A stretch of DNA of 64,000 nucleotides from Anaerolineaceae bacterium. GTDB lineage: Bacteria > Chloroflexota > Anaerolineae > Aggregatilineales > Phototrophicaceae. Within the stretch, counting starts at the first letter, position 1. Every line of letters starts with the position of its first letter. The stretch lies in contig JACKCF010000001.1 in assembly GCA_020634165.1 (NCBI GenBank), positions 310,001 through 374,000 on the forward strand, in the 5' to 3' direction. Shown in pieces: positions 17,170 through 25,726 of this stretch. The position numbers and the translations under genes are program-made. The notes under the pieces were generated by a model. That model did not search any database and was not told the origin of the DNA. It was given only the letters and a program-made list of their open reading frames with translations.

Positions 17170-17418
17170 GTTGTTAGTGTTTAGTAGTGAGTTATGAGTC
17201 ATTTGCGTCTACTCAGGTAAGGAATTCGTTGTGTTGATCTGATATGCCGAAATCGCTTCTGAAATATACCGCCTTGCGTTTGTTCCTAAGTAAATTAGCA
17301 AGGCATCCTTCCACCTCATGGGGGAAGGACCGAGGATAGGGGTCTCAGAAGCCATTGGGCGCAAGGTCAGATGAATCTGTGAGTTCGTACTTGTAAGGAT
17401 GTACTAAAAACTAACAAC
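17170..17418. repeat. Inverted repeat bracketing the sigma / anti-sigma gap
   Basis: A 16-base arm at 17170-17185 (GTTGTTAGTGTTTAGT) and its complement at 17403-17418 match at 15 of 16 positions. They enclose 217 bases, including a half copy of repeat family B. The segment begins five bases after the sigma stop and ends about 30 bases before the anti-sigma start. Confidence 0.7.
17301..17347 (-). repeat. Dispersed repeat, half copy (family B, copy 2)
   Basis: AGGCATCCTTCCACCTCATG and the following GGGGAAGGACCGAGGAT match the reverse complement of the left half of the full copy at 13327. The right half is missing. Confidence 0.8.
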
Positions 17419-17448
17419 TGAAAACTGAAGTATGAAGACTGTGATCTG

Positions 17449-18648
17449 ATGGAACCCTACGAACTGACTGACCGCGATGCCGAACTGCTTTCGGCCTATA
17501 TCGATGATGCCCTGGACGCCGATACGCGCACCAGCCTTGAGGCACGTCTGGAGCAAGACGCGGATTTGCGCCAGGAACTGCGCAGTTTGCAGCAAACGGT
17601 CGCCCTGGTTCGTAGCCTGCCGGATGTCCGTGCGCCGCGCAATTTCACCCTGACGCCGGAAATGGTCGGTCTGAATGACCCCGCACCTATGCCTCAGGAA
17701 AAACCCGTTTTAAAAGTGGTGCCTCGTCGTCGCAGTGTGTGGGAAATTGCCATAGCGAGCGCCGCCGCATTCGTGCTGGTATTCGCTGGGGCGTTGGTTG
17801 TCATGCGCGTCATGAACGACGAAGCTCCGCCAACGGACAATGCTATGCAGGTGGCCGCCGCGCCCTCAATGACTGCCAAAATGTCCACCGAACGGGCCGA
17901 GAGTACGGTTGCCATCGATAGTGATGGATCGATTGTTCTGGCCGCAACAGAAGCTGCGACAGGCGGTATTGCCGAGTCCCAGATTGTGGAGAGTACACCT
18001 GTCATCACCATTGTAGATGGAGTCGCTATCGTGACGCCCAGGGTCAACCTGCTGACGCTGCCACAGTCAACCCCAACCCCGGCCCCCACTCAGTCATCTG
18101 TGCCAGGTTCCGAAAGCAGCCAGATCGGTCTGGTGCCGCCAGCAACACAGGAGATGCTCGGCGAAAGTGGTGGCGCTGCGGGCGAAGGCGATATGAACGA
18201 TGTCACGCAACAGACCTTTGCCGCTGAAGCGCCGGAATCGGCCCAGGCAGATGAGGCTGTCGGAGCGGACGATCAAGCATCTGTGGCGACTTCTACAACT
18301 GAGACAAGCTTACGTGAAGCTGGAACGGGCAGCAGTTCCAGTGAAGATGCTCCCTCTGCCAACGATGCGGATGCTTCCGAAGAAGAATACTCCGCGCCTG
18401 AAGATGCCTTTGATACCGAGCTTGAGCCGATGCCGCTGGAAAATGGCTTCTCGACGACTGAAGCAAGTGGCTACACAGTGGAGTTGGGCAGTCTCCTGCG
18501 CCTGTTGATGGTTGACCTGTACCAATCCAGTGCAGAAACACCGCTGTTCAAGCTGCCAGGGGACCAGGTAATTACCCTGCGTGATGCGTTCGACGTGTTC
18601 CTGCACATCCTGGCCGGAGTCGCTGGTGGGGCACAGTCAGGCCGATGA
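17449..18648 (+). CDS. Anti-sigma factor (RskA-type), single TM
   Basis: 399-residue membrane protein expected to hold the upstream ECF sigma factor inactive. The N-terminal 70 residues form an anti-sigma domain (LSAYIDDALDADTRTSLEAR, LEQDADLRQELRSLQQTVAL) without the zinc-binding HxxxCxxC pattern. One TM helix lies at about residues 100-122 (IASAAAFVLVFAGALVVM). The long outer part (130-390) is Ser/Thr/Ala/Glu-rich with little predicted structure, ending in a short ordered segment near the C-terminus. Release probably follows regulated proteolysis of the outer part, by family analogy. The stop overlaps the Nudix start by four bases. Confidence 0.82.
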   Translation: MEPYELTDRDAELLSAYIDDALDADTRTSLEARLEQDADLRQELRSLQQTVALVRSLPDVRAPRNFTLTPEMVGLNDPAPMPQEKPVLKVVPRRRSVWEIAIASAAAFVLVFAGALVVMRVMNDEAPPTDNAMQVAAAPSMTAKMSTERAESTVAIDSDGSIVLAATEAATGGIAESQIVESTPVITIVDGVAIVTPRVNLLTLPQSTPTPAPTQSSVPGSESSQIGLVPPATQEMLGESGGAAGEGDMNDVTQQTFAAEAPESAQADEAVGADDQASVATSTTETSLREAGTGSSSSEDAPSANDADASEEEYSAPEDAFDTELEPMPLENGFSTTEASGYTVELGSLLRLLMVDLYQSSAETPLFKLPGDQVITLRDAFDVFLHILAGVAGGAQSGR

Positions 18649-19148
18649 AACGCAATGCCAGTTTTTGCCCGCAGTGCGGCACATCGCTAGAGCATATTGA
18701 GCGTCATGGCCGTATTCGTCCCGTATGCCCCTCATGCGGCTTCACTGTCTACTTTGATCCCAAAGTGGCTGTGACGATCTTCATCGAGCAGGACGAACAG
18801 GTTCTGCTCGTTCAGCGTAATAATCACCCTGGCTTTGGTAAGTGGGCCATGCCTGCTGGCTTCGTGGAATATGATGAAGCTCCAGAAGATGCTGCCATCC
18901 GCGAAACGCTGGAAGAAACAGGCCTGGAAGTCGAAATCACGGATTTGTTGGCCGTATTCCCACGCAAAGATAACGGCCTGGCCGATATCGTGATTAGCTA
19001 TGCGGCGCGCGTAACAGGCGGCCAGTTACAGGCTGGCGATGATGCCTCCGCAGCCGAATGGTATACGCGCAAAGCAGTCCCCATTGATGACCTCGTCTTT
19101 TATCCCTCCATGACGTTGGTCGGGGCTTGGGCGCGCGAAGCCAGGTAA
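18645..19148 (+). CDS. Nudix hydrolase with N-terminal zinc ribbon
   Basis: 167 residues. A zinc ribbon (CPQCG at 8-12, CPSCG at 28-32) precedes a Nudix domain with the box GFVEYDE...RETLEETGLEV at about 66-90. This arrangement is typical of NADH pyrophosphatase-like and related Nudix enzymes that cleave nucleoside diphosphates linked to another group. The NudC-specific downstream motif is not evident, so the substrate is unsure. It is coupled to the anti-sigma gene by an ATGA overlap, so it belongs to the sigma operon and may report on or respond to the same stress. Confidence 0.88.
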   Translation: MKRNASFCPQCGTSLEHIERHGRIRPVCPSCGFTVYFDPKVAVTIFIEQDEQVLLVQRNNHPGFGKWAMPAGFVEYDEAPEDAAIRETLEETGLEVEITDLLAVFPRKDNGLADIVISYAARVTGGQLQAGDDASAAEWYTRKAVPIDDLVFYPSMTLVGAWAREAR

Positions 19149-19260
19149 TTTCCATAGGACTAGAAATGTATAACTGCCAATCCATGCTAAACTACACTAG
19201 GATAGCAGGTTAGGCTTCTGTTATATCTGAACATGGGGTCGGATATGCATAAGGGTCATT

Positions 19261-19680
19261 ATGAACTCATCGTCGTCGGATGTCGTGGGATGCACGTTTG
19301 AGCTAACAGACGATAACGTTGCCATCTTTCGATTTGCCGATCTCAAACGCGAATCAGTCGATTTGTTCGTCGACACGCTCAAACAATTGGTCAAAGAGCG
19401 TGACGCAGAGCAAGCACACAGTCGTACGTTGGTCGATGCCTATCAGCTCAGTATGCCAACGCCCTACGCGGCAAAACGCTTTCAGGAACTTGTCAAAGAT
19501 AAGCCGGATACCTTGAAGTCGTCGGTGGCGATTATTACATCGTCCCGAATGGTCAATACATTTGTCCAGGCGATATTTAGCCGTATGCCGAGGAACAAAC
19601 ATTCTCATTTGCATCTTTTCGATACCGAAGAAGCCGCACTCGCCTGGCTTGATGAACGCTTGCAGGAAGTCGGCCCTTAA
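19261..19680 (+). CDS. STAS/SpoIIAA-like protein, paralogue 1
   Basis: First of three tandem paralogues. 139 residues with a beta-alpha pattern: strand FELTDDNVAIFRFADLKRES (13-32), helix, a strand with HSRTLVDAYQLSMPTPYAAK (53-72), a strand SVAIITSS (88-95), and a C-terminal helix EEAALAWLDERLQEVGP. The final D/E-EEA-x-WL signature is typical of SpoIIAA-like/STAS-fold proteins, which act as switches in partner-switching regulation. That family assignment is inferred from pattern, not from a search. No Ser corresponding clearly to the SpoIIAA phosphorylation site can be named. Confidence 0.7.
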   Translation: MNSSSSDVVGCTFELTDDNVAIFRFADLKRESVDLFVDTLKQLVKERDAEQAHSRTLVDAYQLSMPTPYAAKRFQELVKDKPDTLKSSVAIITSSRMVNTFVQAIFSRMPRNKHSHLHLFDTEEAALAWLDERLQEVGP

Positions 19681-19730
19681 ATTCGGGAATGAGGAAGAAT
19701 TTTGTTAACTCAATCGGTGGGTCCAGTATA

Positions 19731-20156
19731 ATGGCTTCACAATCCTCTGAGGTGGAAGAAACAGGATTTACCTACGAAATACGCGATGATGGTATCGTCG
19801 TTTACCACCTAACAGACTTGCGGCGCGATTCAGTCGACCAATTCATAGACGTCTCGCACAATTTTGATGTCCAGGCATTTGAAGAGGGACGTCATAGCCG
19901 CTGCATGCTCGATATTTCTAAGCTAAAGTTCCCGACGCCTTATGCCGCCAAACGCATCCAGCAAAATTCGGAAGCAACCCCGGACGGCCTGCTGGAGTCT
20001 TACGCAGTGGTGACGCCCACCTCTGCCATCTATACCTTTGCCCGCACAATTCTCAACCACCTACCGAATGCCCAGGCCCAGAGTATTCGCCTTTTCCACG
20101 ACGAAGCATCCGCGATTGAGTGGTTGCAAGCACGTCTGGAACAACTGGGTCCGTAA
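19731..20156 (+). CDS. STAS/SpoIIAA-like protein, paralogue 2
   Basis: Second member, 141 residues from the ATG at 19731; an ATG at 19689 would add 14 residues but no ribosome site favours it. Shared features with paralogues 1 and 3: an RDSVDQFID helix, HSRCMLDISKLKFPTPYAAK, the strand SYAVVTPTSAIYTF, and the C-terminal EASAIEWLQARLEQLGP. It is closest to paralogue 3 in the TPTS-x-xY-x-FAR-x-I segment. The gap to paralogue 1 is 50 bases, consistent with co-transcription. Confidence 0.7.
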   Translation: MASQSSEVEETGFTYEIRDDGIVVYHLTDLRRDSVDQFIDVSHNFDVQAFEEGRHSRCMLDISKLKFPTPYAAKRIQQNSEATPDGLLESYAVVTPTSAIYTFARTILNHLPNAQAQSIRLFHDEASAIEWLQARLEQLGP

Positions 20157-20369
20157 AAAATATGTCTTGCTAAGTGGTAATACAGGTTGCGTATTATCAC
20201 GGATTTCTTCGTTCTGGTTTCCTGTATAGACTGAAAATGAATGGCCTCGTACGCAGCAAACATGCTTTGCGCTGTTGAGGTGTTTCTATATAAATAGACC
20301 TGTTTCTGGCTTGTGATGCAACAAAGCAGATTCCCTGTCACATGCCGTCAAATAGTACTAGGACGCAAT

Positions 20370-20780
20370 ATGGTAGCCACAGTAGAAAGATTTCAGCTAG
20401 AAAAACGTGTAGACGGCATTATTGTCTATCGTCTGGCAGATTTGCTTAGAGAATCAATTGACGCATTTACAGAAGCAGCCACAAAAACAGATTTATGGGC
20501 TGTCGAAAATGATTGCCATGCACGTTGTTTACTAGATATCACCAAAGTCCGTTTTCCCAATCCTTATGCGATTAGTCGTATTCAGACGCTAATCAAAAGT
20601 ACACCGGATGAGATTCGGGAGTCCTTTGCGGTATTAACACCGACATCGAACTTGTATTCCTTTGCCCGGGCCATTATCAACCATATACCGCAATCGAAGA
20701 CCAATAGTATCCGTTTTTTCCGCGAAGAGGCCGAGGCTTTAGCATGGCTGGATGAACGGTTGCAGGAGATTGGTCCCTAG
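20370..20780 (+). CDS. STAS/SpoIIAA-like protein, paralogue 3
   Basis: Third member, 136 residues from the ATG at 20370, preceded by an AGGA-type site; an ATG at 20313 is possible. It retains every shared element: RESIDAF helix, HARCLLDITKVRFPNPYAIS, SFAVLTPTSNLYSFARAIIN and EAEALAWLDERLQEIGP. The 213-base gap after paralogue 2 could carry its own promoter. Its stop codon overlaps the stop of the convergent methyltransferase gene in a shared CTAG. Confidence 0.7.
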   Translation: MVATVERFQLEKRVDGIIVYRLADLLRESIDAFTEAATKTDLWAVENDCHARCLLDITKVRFPNPYAISRIQTLIKSTPDEIRESFAVLTPTSNLYSFARAIINHIPQSKTNSIRFFREEAEALAWLDERLQEIGP

Positions 20781-21535
20781 TTGCCTGGTTTGCGCACAAT
20801 ATTGATCTGATTGACGCCGAGTGAGAGGGGCATCAGCGTGGTACGGGTGAAAAGCTGCGCGGCAGCCGGCAGCCCAAACAGCGCAAACTGAATGCCTTTC
20901 GGGATAACTGGCACATAGGGTACGTCCCATAGACCATCCCCAAACTGTTTGAGTACGACAAAACCGGTTTCTTCACACCACTGCTTCCACGTTTCTGGCA
21001 CATGGCAGTTGATATGTGTCTTATCTTTGCCGATAGCATCATTTTCGCGATCTTTGAAGCGGCGCAGGCTGTACTCTGGATGGGGTGTCGCGAAAAAGAG
21101 CAACCCACCTGGGGTCAGTATACGGTAGATGTCGCGCAGGGTCTCTTGCGGATCAGGTATGTGCTCAACCAGATGCAGCGCCACCACCACGCTCAATTCC
21201 CCACCTTCATAGCGGCTGAAATCGGTCGCATCGCCCACATAGGCTTCCACCTTCGGCGCGATTTTGCGCGTATTTTCAATGCTGCGTGGGATCAGATCGA
21301 CGCCAATACAGGCGAAGTCATCCTGTAGCAGACTGAGCAAATCACCGAGGCCGCAGCCCATCTCCAGCAACTTGCGCTCTGGGCCGCCTGCCGGAGCATA
21401 GCGCTGGATGAGCGCGGCGAAATACCGACGCGCGAACCAGTACATGCTGAACTTACCCAGTGGGCGGTCGGCATAATTCCACTTGTCAAAGTATTCGTCG
21501 GTGTAATGTTCGCTGGGGACGTTATTTTCGCTCAT
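20777..21535 (-). CDS. Class I SAM-dependent methyltransferase
   Basis: 252 residues from the ATG at 21535 (MSENNVPSEHYTDEYFDKWN); a longer frame from 21577 adds 14. The SAM pocket is clear: LLEMGCGLGDLLSLL (motif I, about 54-68), CIGVDLIPRSIENTRK, acidic DATDFSRYE, and VVVALHLVEHIPDPQETL (motif IV region, about 108-126), then RILTPGGLLFFATPHP. This UbiE/COQ5-like type often acts on quinones, sugars or lipids; the substrate cannot be assigned. The C-terminal part is hydrophobic enough to suggest membrane contact. Confidence 0.88.
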   Translation of the reverse strand: MSENNVPSEHYTDEYFDKWNYADRPLGKFSMYWFARRYFAALIQRYAPAGGPERKLLEMGCGLGDLLSLLQDDFACIGVDLIPRSIENTRKIAPKVEAYVGDATDFSRYEGGELSVVVALHLVEHIPDPQETLRDIYRILTPGGLLFFATPHPEYSLRRFKDRENDAIGKDKTHINCHVPETWKQWCEETGFVVLKQFGDGLWDVPYVPVIPKGIQFALFGLPAAAQLFTRTTLMPLSLGVNQINIVRKPGN

Positions 21536-21608
21536 AGGTTTGTCGCTCAGGGAAAGTGCCGGGACGCGCAAACACATCCCGGCTCATGGTTGGATGATGG
21601 ATGACGCG

Positions 21609-22211
21609 CTAGGCGCCCTTTTGGTAATTGGCCATAGCCACTGGCTGCACCTGATTGGCCCGCGCGTCATAAAGCTCAAAGCGCAGGCTGACCAGATCAA
21701 GCACACCGTATGTCCCCGATGTCGCTCGGCTGCTGTCGAAGGTATACAGCGAGCCTGGGTTAATCAGCACGCCTTCATCAACGCGCATATACAGCGGCAC
21801 ATGCGTATGCCCTGTAATCAGTACATCGGCCTGCAACGACGAAAGCACCATGCTCAGGTACGTCTCCGACAGGTGATCGCGATACATGCCCCACATATTA
21901 TTGCCAGGTTTGCCATGACACATAAAAATACTTCGGGTGTTGATTTGTCCCTGCCAGTCGATGGGCAGGTCTTTCAAAAAAAGCTGATTCTCGCCGTTGA
22001 TATCGGTCACGTAGTCATCGTGATTGCCACGGACGCTGATGATGTTGCGGCGGCGGATCTCCTCGACGACAGCGTTTTCGTGCGGCCCGCGTCCCACAAT
22101 ATCGCCTGCACACAAAACGTGTGTGGCCTGGTGTTCATAGGTTAAGCGGTCAAGTGTCGTCAGAAGGGTGTCTAAGTCTCCGTGTACATCGGATATGATA
22201 CCAACTTTCAT
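21609..22211 (-). CDS. Metallophosphoesterase (YfcE/MJ0936-like)
   Basis: 200 residues from the ATG at 22211, where the family usually begins (MKVGIISDVHGDLDTL). All metal-binding motifs are present: DVHG, GDIVGRGP, GNHDDYV, CHGKPG and GHTHVP, followed by NPGS. Such enzymes hydrolyse phosphodiesters or phosphomonoesters, with Mn or Ni as typical metals; the natural substrate is unknown. The upstream 25 in-frame codons lie in the intergenic region and are unlikely to be translated. It is divergent from the large kinase gene. Confidence 0.9.
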   Translation of the reverse strand: MKVGIISDVHGDLDTLLTTLDRLTYEHQATHVLCAGDIVGRGPHENAVVEEIRRRNIISVRGNHDDYVTDINGENQLFLKDLPIDWQGQINTRSIFMCHGKPGNNMWGMYRDHLSETYLSMVLSSLQADVLITGHTHVPLYMRVDEGVLINPGSLYTFDSSRATSGTYGVLDLVSLRFELYDARANQVQPVAMANYQKGA

Positions 22212-22416
22212 CCTTATGATCCTAACAGTGTGAACATGTTGCCCATTATAGGCGAGACTAGGAAACCTGTGTACCCTTCTCAACAAGGGAATCAGGTTTG
22301 ACGTTTGCCATCTGATCGCACCACGAAATAGGTATTTTGTAGGGGATTTCTGCGACTTTCTTGCAGGATGCGTTATAGTCTGTTGGGACGGGTTTGACTG
22401 GGGTCAGATTTTTAGC

Positions 22417-25400
22417 GTGTTGGGACAGTCGTCATATCAGTGGGTGAATAATCGCTATGAACTGCGCCGTTTATTGGGGCGTGGTGGCATGGGCGAAGTT
22501 TTTGCTGCCTATGATCGGCTGACACAATCCGATGTCGCTTTCAAACGGGTTCTGCTCAACCCTGGCGATACCGACGATACCTTGCCTGGTGTAGACTTCC
22601 GACTGGCACTGGCAATGGAATTCCAGACGCTTGGTTCGCTGCGGCATCCCAATATCATCAGCGTGCTGGATTACGGCTTTGCTGACGATACGGGCCATCC
22701 CTTCTTCACAATGGAACTGTTGCAGCAGCCGCGCACCATCATCGAAGCGGGTCGCGGGCTGAGTTATGAAGCCAAGCTCGACCTGATCCTGCAATTGCTC
22801 CAGGCCTTAGCTTACCTGCATCGGCGTGGCATCATTCATCGCGACCTCAAACCGGACAACGTGATGGTGGTCGATGGCCAGGTCAAGGTGCTCGATTTTG
22901 GGCTGGCGCTGCATCGGGGCAGCGATGCTTCACTGGTAGCAGGTACCCTCGCCTACATGGCCCCGGAACTCTTGCAAGAAGCTCCGGCATCACAGGCGTC
23001 TGACCTGTATGCCTGCGGCATGATCGCCATCGAACTGCTGGCGGAGTCCCATCCCTTCAATACGGCTGATGTCACCCAACTGATACAGGACATCTACAAT
23101 AAGCAGCCAGATACCCTGTTGCTGGATATTCCGGAAGAACTGGCTTATATCCTGGCCGGATTGGTGCAGAAAGCCCCACGCAAACGGTATCAGGATGCCG
23201 TCGGTATCCTGGCCATGTACACTGGTGCGGGCGCGGACTACGCCGAAAATCCGGCAATGCGCGACAGCTTTTTGCAGGCGGCGCGTTTCGTTGGTAGAGA
23301 AAAAGAACTAGGCGACCTGCTCGACCGCCTGGACGCGCTCAAAGATGGTGAGGGCGGGCTGGTACTGGTCGCGGGTGAAAGTGGCGTGGGTAAGTCGCGC
23401 CTGTTGAGCGAGGTCCGTATGCATGGCCTGGTGCGCGGTGTGCGCGTGATGATGGGCCAATCGGTGCAGGACGGGGGCAGCCTCTACCATGCCTGGCGAC
23501 CGATCATTGAGCGACTGGTGCTCTTCACCGAAGTTGAGCCGGAAGAAGTGACGGTCCTCAAGGTGCTTGTGCCGGATATTGAACGCCTGCTTTACGATGG
23601 CGATGTATTCGAGGTGAGTCCGGCGGAACTTAGCCCCAAATTGGCCCTGGAACGACTGCCTGTTGTGCTGGAATCCCTGTTCCGGCGGCAGACTGTGCCA
23701 CTGCTCATTATCATCGAAGATTTGCATTGGGCGCGTGAGAGCGTCGATCTGCTGGCGCGGGTTCACAACAGCCTGAGCGGCACATTGGTTCTCATTTTGG
23801 CCAGCTACCGTAATGACGAATCGCGGGATTTGCCAATATCCCTGCCGGAAGCCCAACTCATGCAGCTTGATCGCCTCAGTTCCGAGGAAATCGGCCAACT
23901 GTGCCGTTCCATGCTCGGTGAGCGCATCCATAATCAGGTCGCTGTCATCGACCTGCTGGAGCGCGAGAGCGAGGGCAACGTCTTTTTTATCATTGAAGTC
24001 ATGCGCGCCTTAGCCGAAGAAACGGGACGACTCGACCTGATTGGTACGCAAACGCTGCCGCCGACTGTCTTCGCGCGTGGCATGAAGACCATCATCGAAC
24101 GGCGACTGTCGCGCGTTCCGACTGCCGACCGCGCTCTGCTGCAACTTGCGGCTGTCATTGGTCGCTATCTGGACCTGGAATTGCTGCGATACCTATCGCC
24201 AGTGAACGATGTCACCAACTGGCTGACGATCTGTTCCGATGCAGCCGTGCTTGACGTCAGCGATGGACGCTGGCGTTTTGCCCACGACAAGCTGCGCGGC
24301 GGTCTGCTCGATGAAATTGGCGAGGGCAAACGCAGCATTCTGCATCGGCAGGTAGCCCAGGCCATCGAAGCTGTGTTTGGCGCGGAACCGGAGCAGTATA
24401 AGCGGCTGGCCTACCATTGGGGCATGTCCGGCAGCCTGGAGCATCAGGCACGTTATGCCAGCCTCGCCGCCGAACAACTGGCACTGGCTGGACTGAATCG
24501 TGAGGCCAAAGCGCAGTACGAAGTCGCGATTCGGGCCTTGCTCAAGCTGCACATGACCGACGAACGCCGCCTGGATTTGATTCGTTGGGCCACACGCCGC
24601 GCCGAAGTCGCCATCTATCACCCTGATGATACCGTCGCGGAACTGCTTGACGATGCCATGCGCGTCGCCCAGGAACTCAATCAGGTGGAACCTGTCTTGC
24701 AGGTGATGTCCGCCTATGGAACTTACTATTACATGGTTGGGCAGGCCGATGCCGCCCACGAAGTGCTCAACGGCTGCATTCATCTGACGGAAGAACATGG
24801 CTTCGCTGAGGAAAGCTCCCTCCGCGTTTATATGATGCAGCCTTACAGCGTACTCGGACGCAATCTGCTGCTGACAGGCGAATGTGACCGTGCGCTGACC
24901 ATGCTGGAACGGGCTTCCGAATTGGCACAGGAGGCTGGCGACGAAGAAGTACTCGCGGGCGCACTGAACTGGCGCGCGGTAAGTTTGTTCCTACAGGGCA
25001 ATCGTCAGGAATCGATGCGGCTGGCAGATGAAGCCCTGCGCGTTGCCGAGCATCTTGGCCATCCCAGCCGGATCGCGGGTAACAAGGCCATGCTGGCAGT
25101 TATAGATGCCGTCAGCGGCCATACCGACCGCAGCCTGCGCCATGCCGAAGAAACGCTGGCGATTGTCGAAAAGACCGCCGATGTTCACCCCAAGTACAAT
25201 GCGCTGGCGGCTATTGGCCGGACGCATATGCTGCTCGGCATGCAGAATCGCGCCGCTCGTTCATTGGAAAGGGCGCTGACGCTGGCTTTCGAGCAGCAGG
25301 TCTATACTTTTGTGCCGATGTATCAGGCATGGCATGCGGAAGTCATCGCCAGCAAGGGGGATGCCGACCGTGCGCTGCGTCTGGTGGAAAATGCGATTCA

Positions 25401-25719
25401 GTTGGCCCAGAAGACGCACCAGCGCTTGAGCGAAGCCCTCGCCAAACACGCGATGGGGGCCATCTATGCGGGTATATCTGCCCAAGACTGGCCGCGCGCA
25501 CGGGGATACCTTGACGAAGGCATCACCATGCTGCGCGAGATGGCCATGAAGCCCTTTTTGGCGTCCGCCTTGTTCCAACTGGCACAGCTCTGCTTTGACC
25601 ATGAGGAAATTGAAGCGGCTGCCGCTGCCCTGGATGAGGCTCGTCAACTGGCCAACGAAGTGGACATGCCCTGGTACAAGGTCCAGATTGCTGCCCTCCA
25701 GGGGACGATGGGCGTTTAG
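22417..25719 (+). CDS. Ser/Thr protein kinase fused to AAA ATPase and TPR region
   Basis: 1100-residue signalling protein. The N-terminal Hanks-type kinase (about 14-280) has GRGGMGEV (21-28), Lys44 in AFKRV, HRDLKPDNVM, DFGLA and APE, so it should be active. The centre is an AAA_16/STAND-like ATPase: Walker A GESGVGKSR near 320, Walker B LLIIIEDLHW near 430. The last 440 residues are TPR-like helical pairs (AGALNWRAVSLFLQGNRQES and similar). No TM helix is seen, unlike PknB. Such proteins are thought to sense ligands or partners through the repeats. GTG start at 22417. The GT87 gene starts seven bases after its stop. Confidence 0.92.
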   Translation: MLGQSSYQWVNNRYELRRLLGRGGMGEVFAAYDRLTQSDVAFKRVLLNPGDTDDTLPGVDFRLALAMEFQTLGSLRHPNIISVLDYGFADDTGHPFFTMELLQQPRTIIEAGRGLSYEAKLDLILQLLQALAYLHRRGIIHRDLKPDNVMVVDGQVKVLDFGLALHRGSDASLVAGTLAYMAPELLQEAPASQASDLYACGMIAIELLAESHPFNTADVTQLIQDIYNKQPDTLLLDIPEELAYILAGLVQKAPRKRYQDAVGILAMYTGAGADYAENPAMRDSFLQAARFVGREKELGDLLDRLDALKDGEGGLVLVAGESGVGKSRLLSEVRMHGLVRGVRVMMGQSVQDGGSLYHAWRPIIERLVLFTEVEPEEVTVLKVLVPDIERLLYDGDVFEVSPAELSPKLALERLPVVLESLFRRQTVPLLIIIEDLHWARESVDLLARVHNSLSGTLVLILASYRNDESRDLPISLPEAQLMQLDRLSSEEIGQLCRSMLGERIHNQVAVIDLLERESEGNVFFIIEVMRALAEETGRLDLIGTQTLPPTVFARGMKTIIERRLSRVPTADRALLQLAAVIGRYLDLELLRYLSPVNDVTNWLTICSDAAVLDVSDGRWRFAHDKLRGGLLDEIGEGKRSILHRQVAQAIEAVFGAEPEQYKRLAYHWGMSGSLEHQARYASLAAEQLALAGLNREAKAQYEVAIRALLKLHMTDERRLDLIRWATRRAEVAIYHPDDTVAELLDDAMRVAQELNQVEPVLQVMSAYGTYYYMVGQADAAHEVLNGCIHLTEEHGFAEESSLRVYMMQPYSVLGRNLLLTGECDRALTMLERASELAQEAGDEEVLAGALNWRAVSLFLQGNRQESMRLADEALRVAEHLGHPSRIAGNKAMLAVIDAVSGHTDRSLRHAEETLAIVEKTADVHPKYNALAAIGRTHMLLGMQNRAARSLERALTLAFEQQVYTFVPMYQAWHAEVIASKGDADRALRLVENAIQLAQKTHQRLSEALAKHAMGAIYAGISAQDWPRARGYLDEGITMLREMAMKPFLASALFQLAQLCFDHEEIEAAAAALDEARQLANEVDMPWYKVQIAALQGTMGV

Positions 25720-25726
25720 GAGACAT

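Noticed and set aside
23308..23931. Minus-strand frame of 207 codons inside the kinase-ATPase gene
   Set aside because: Antisense to the Walker motifs; no start signal or domain.
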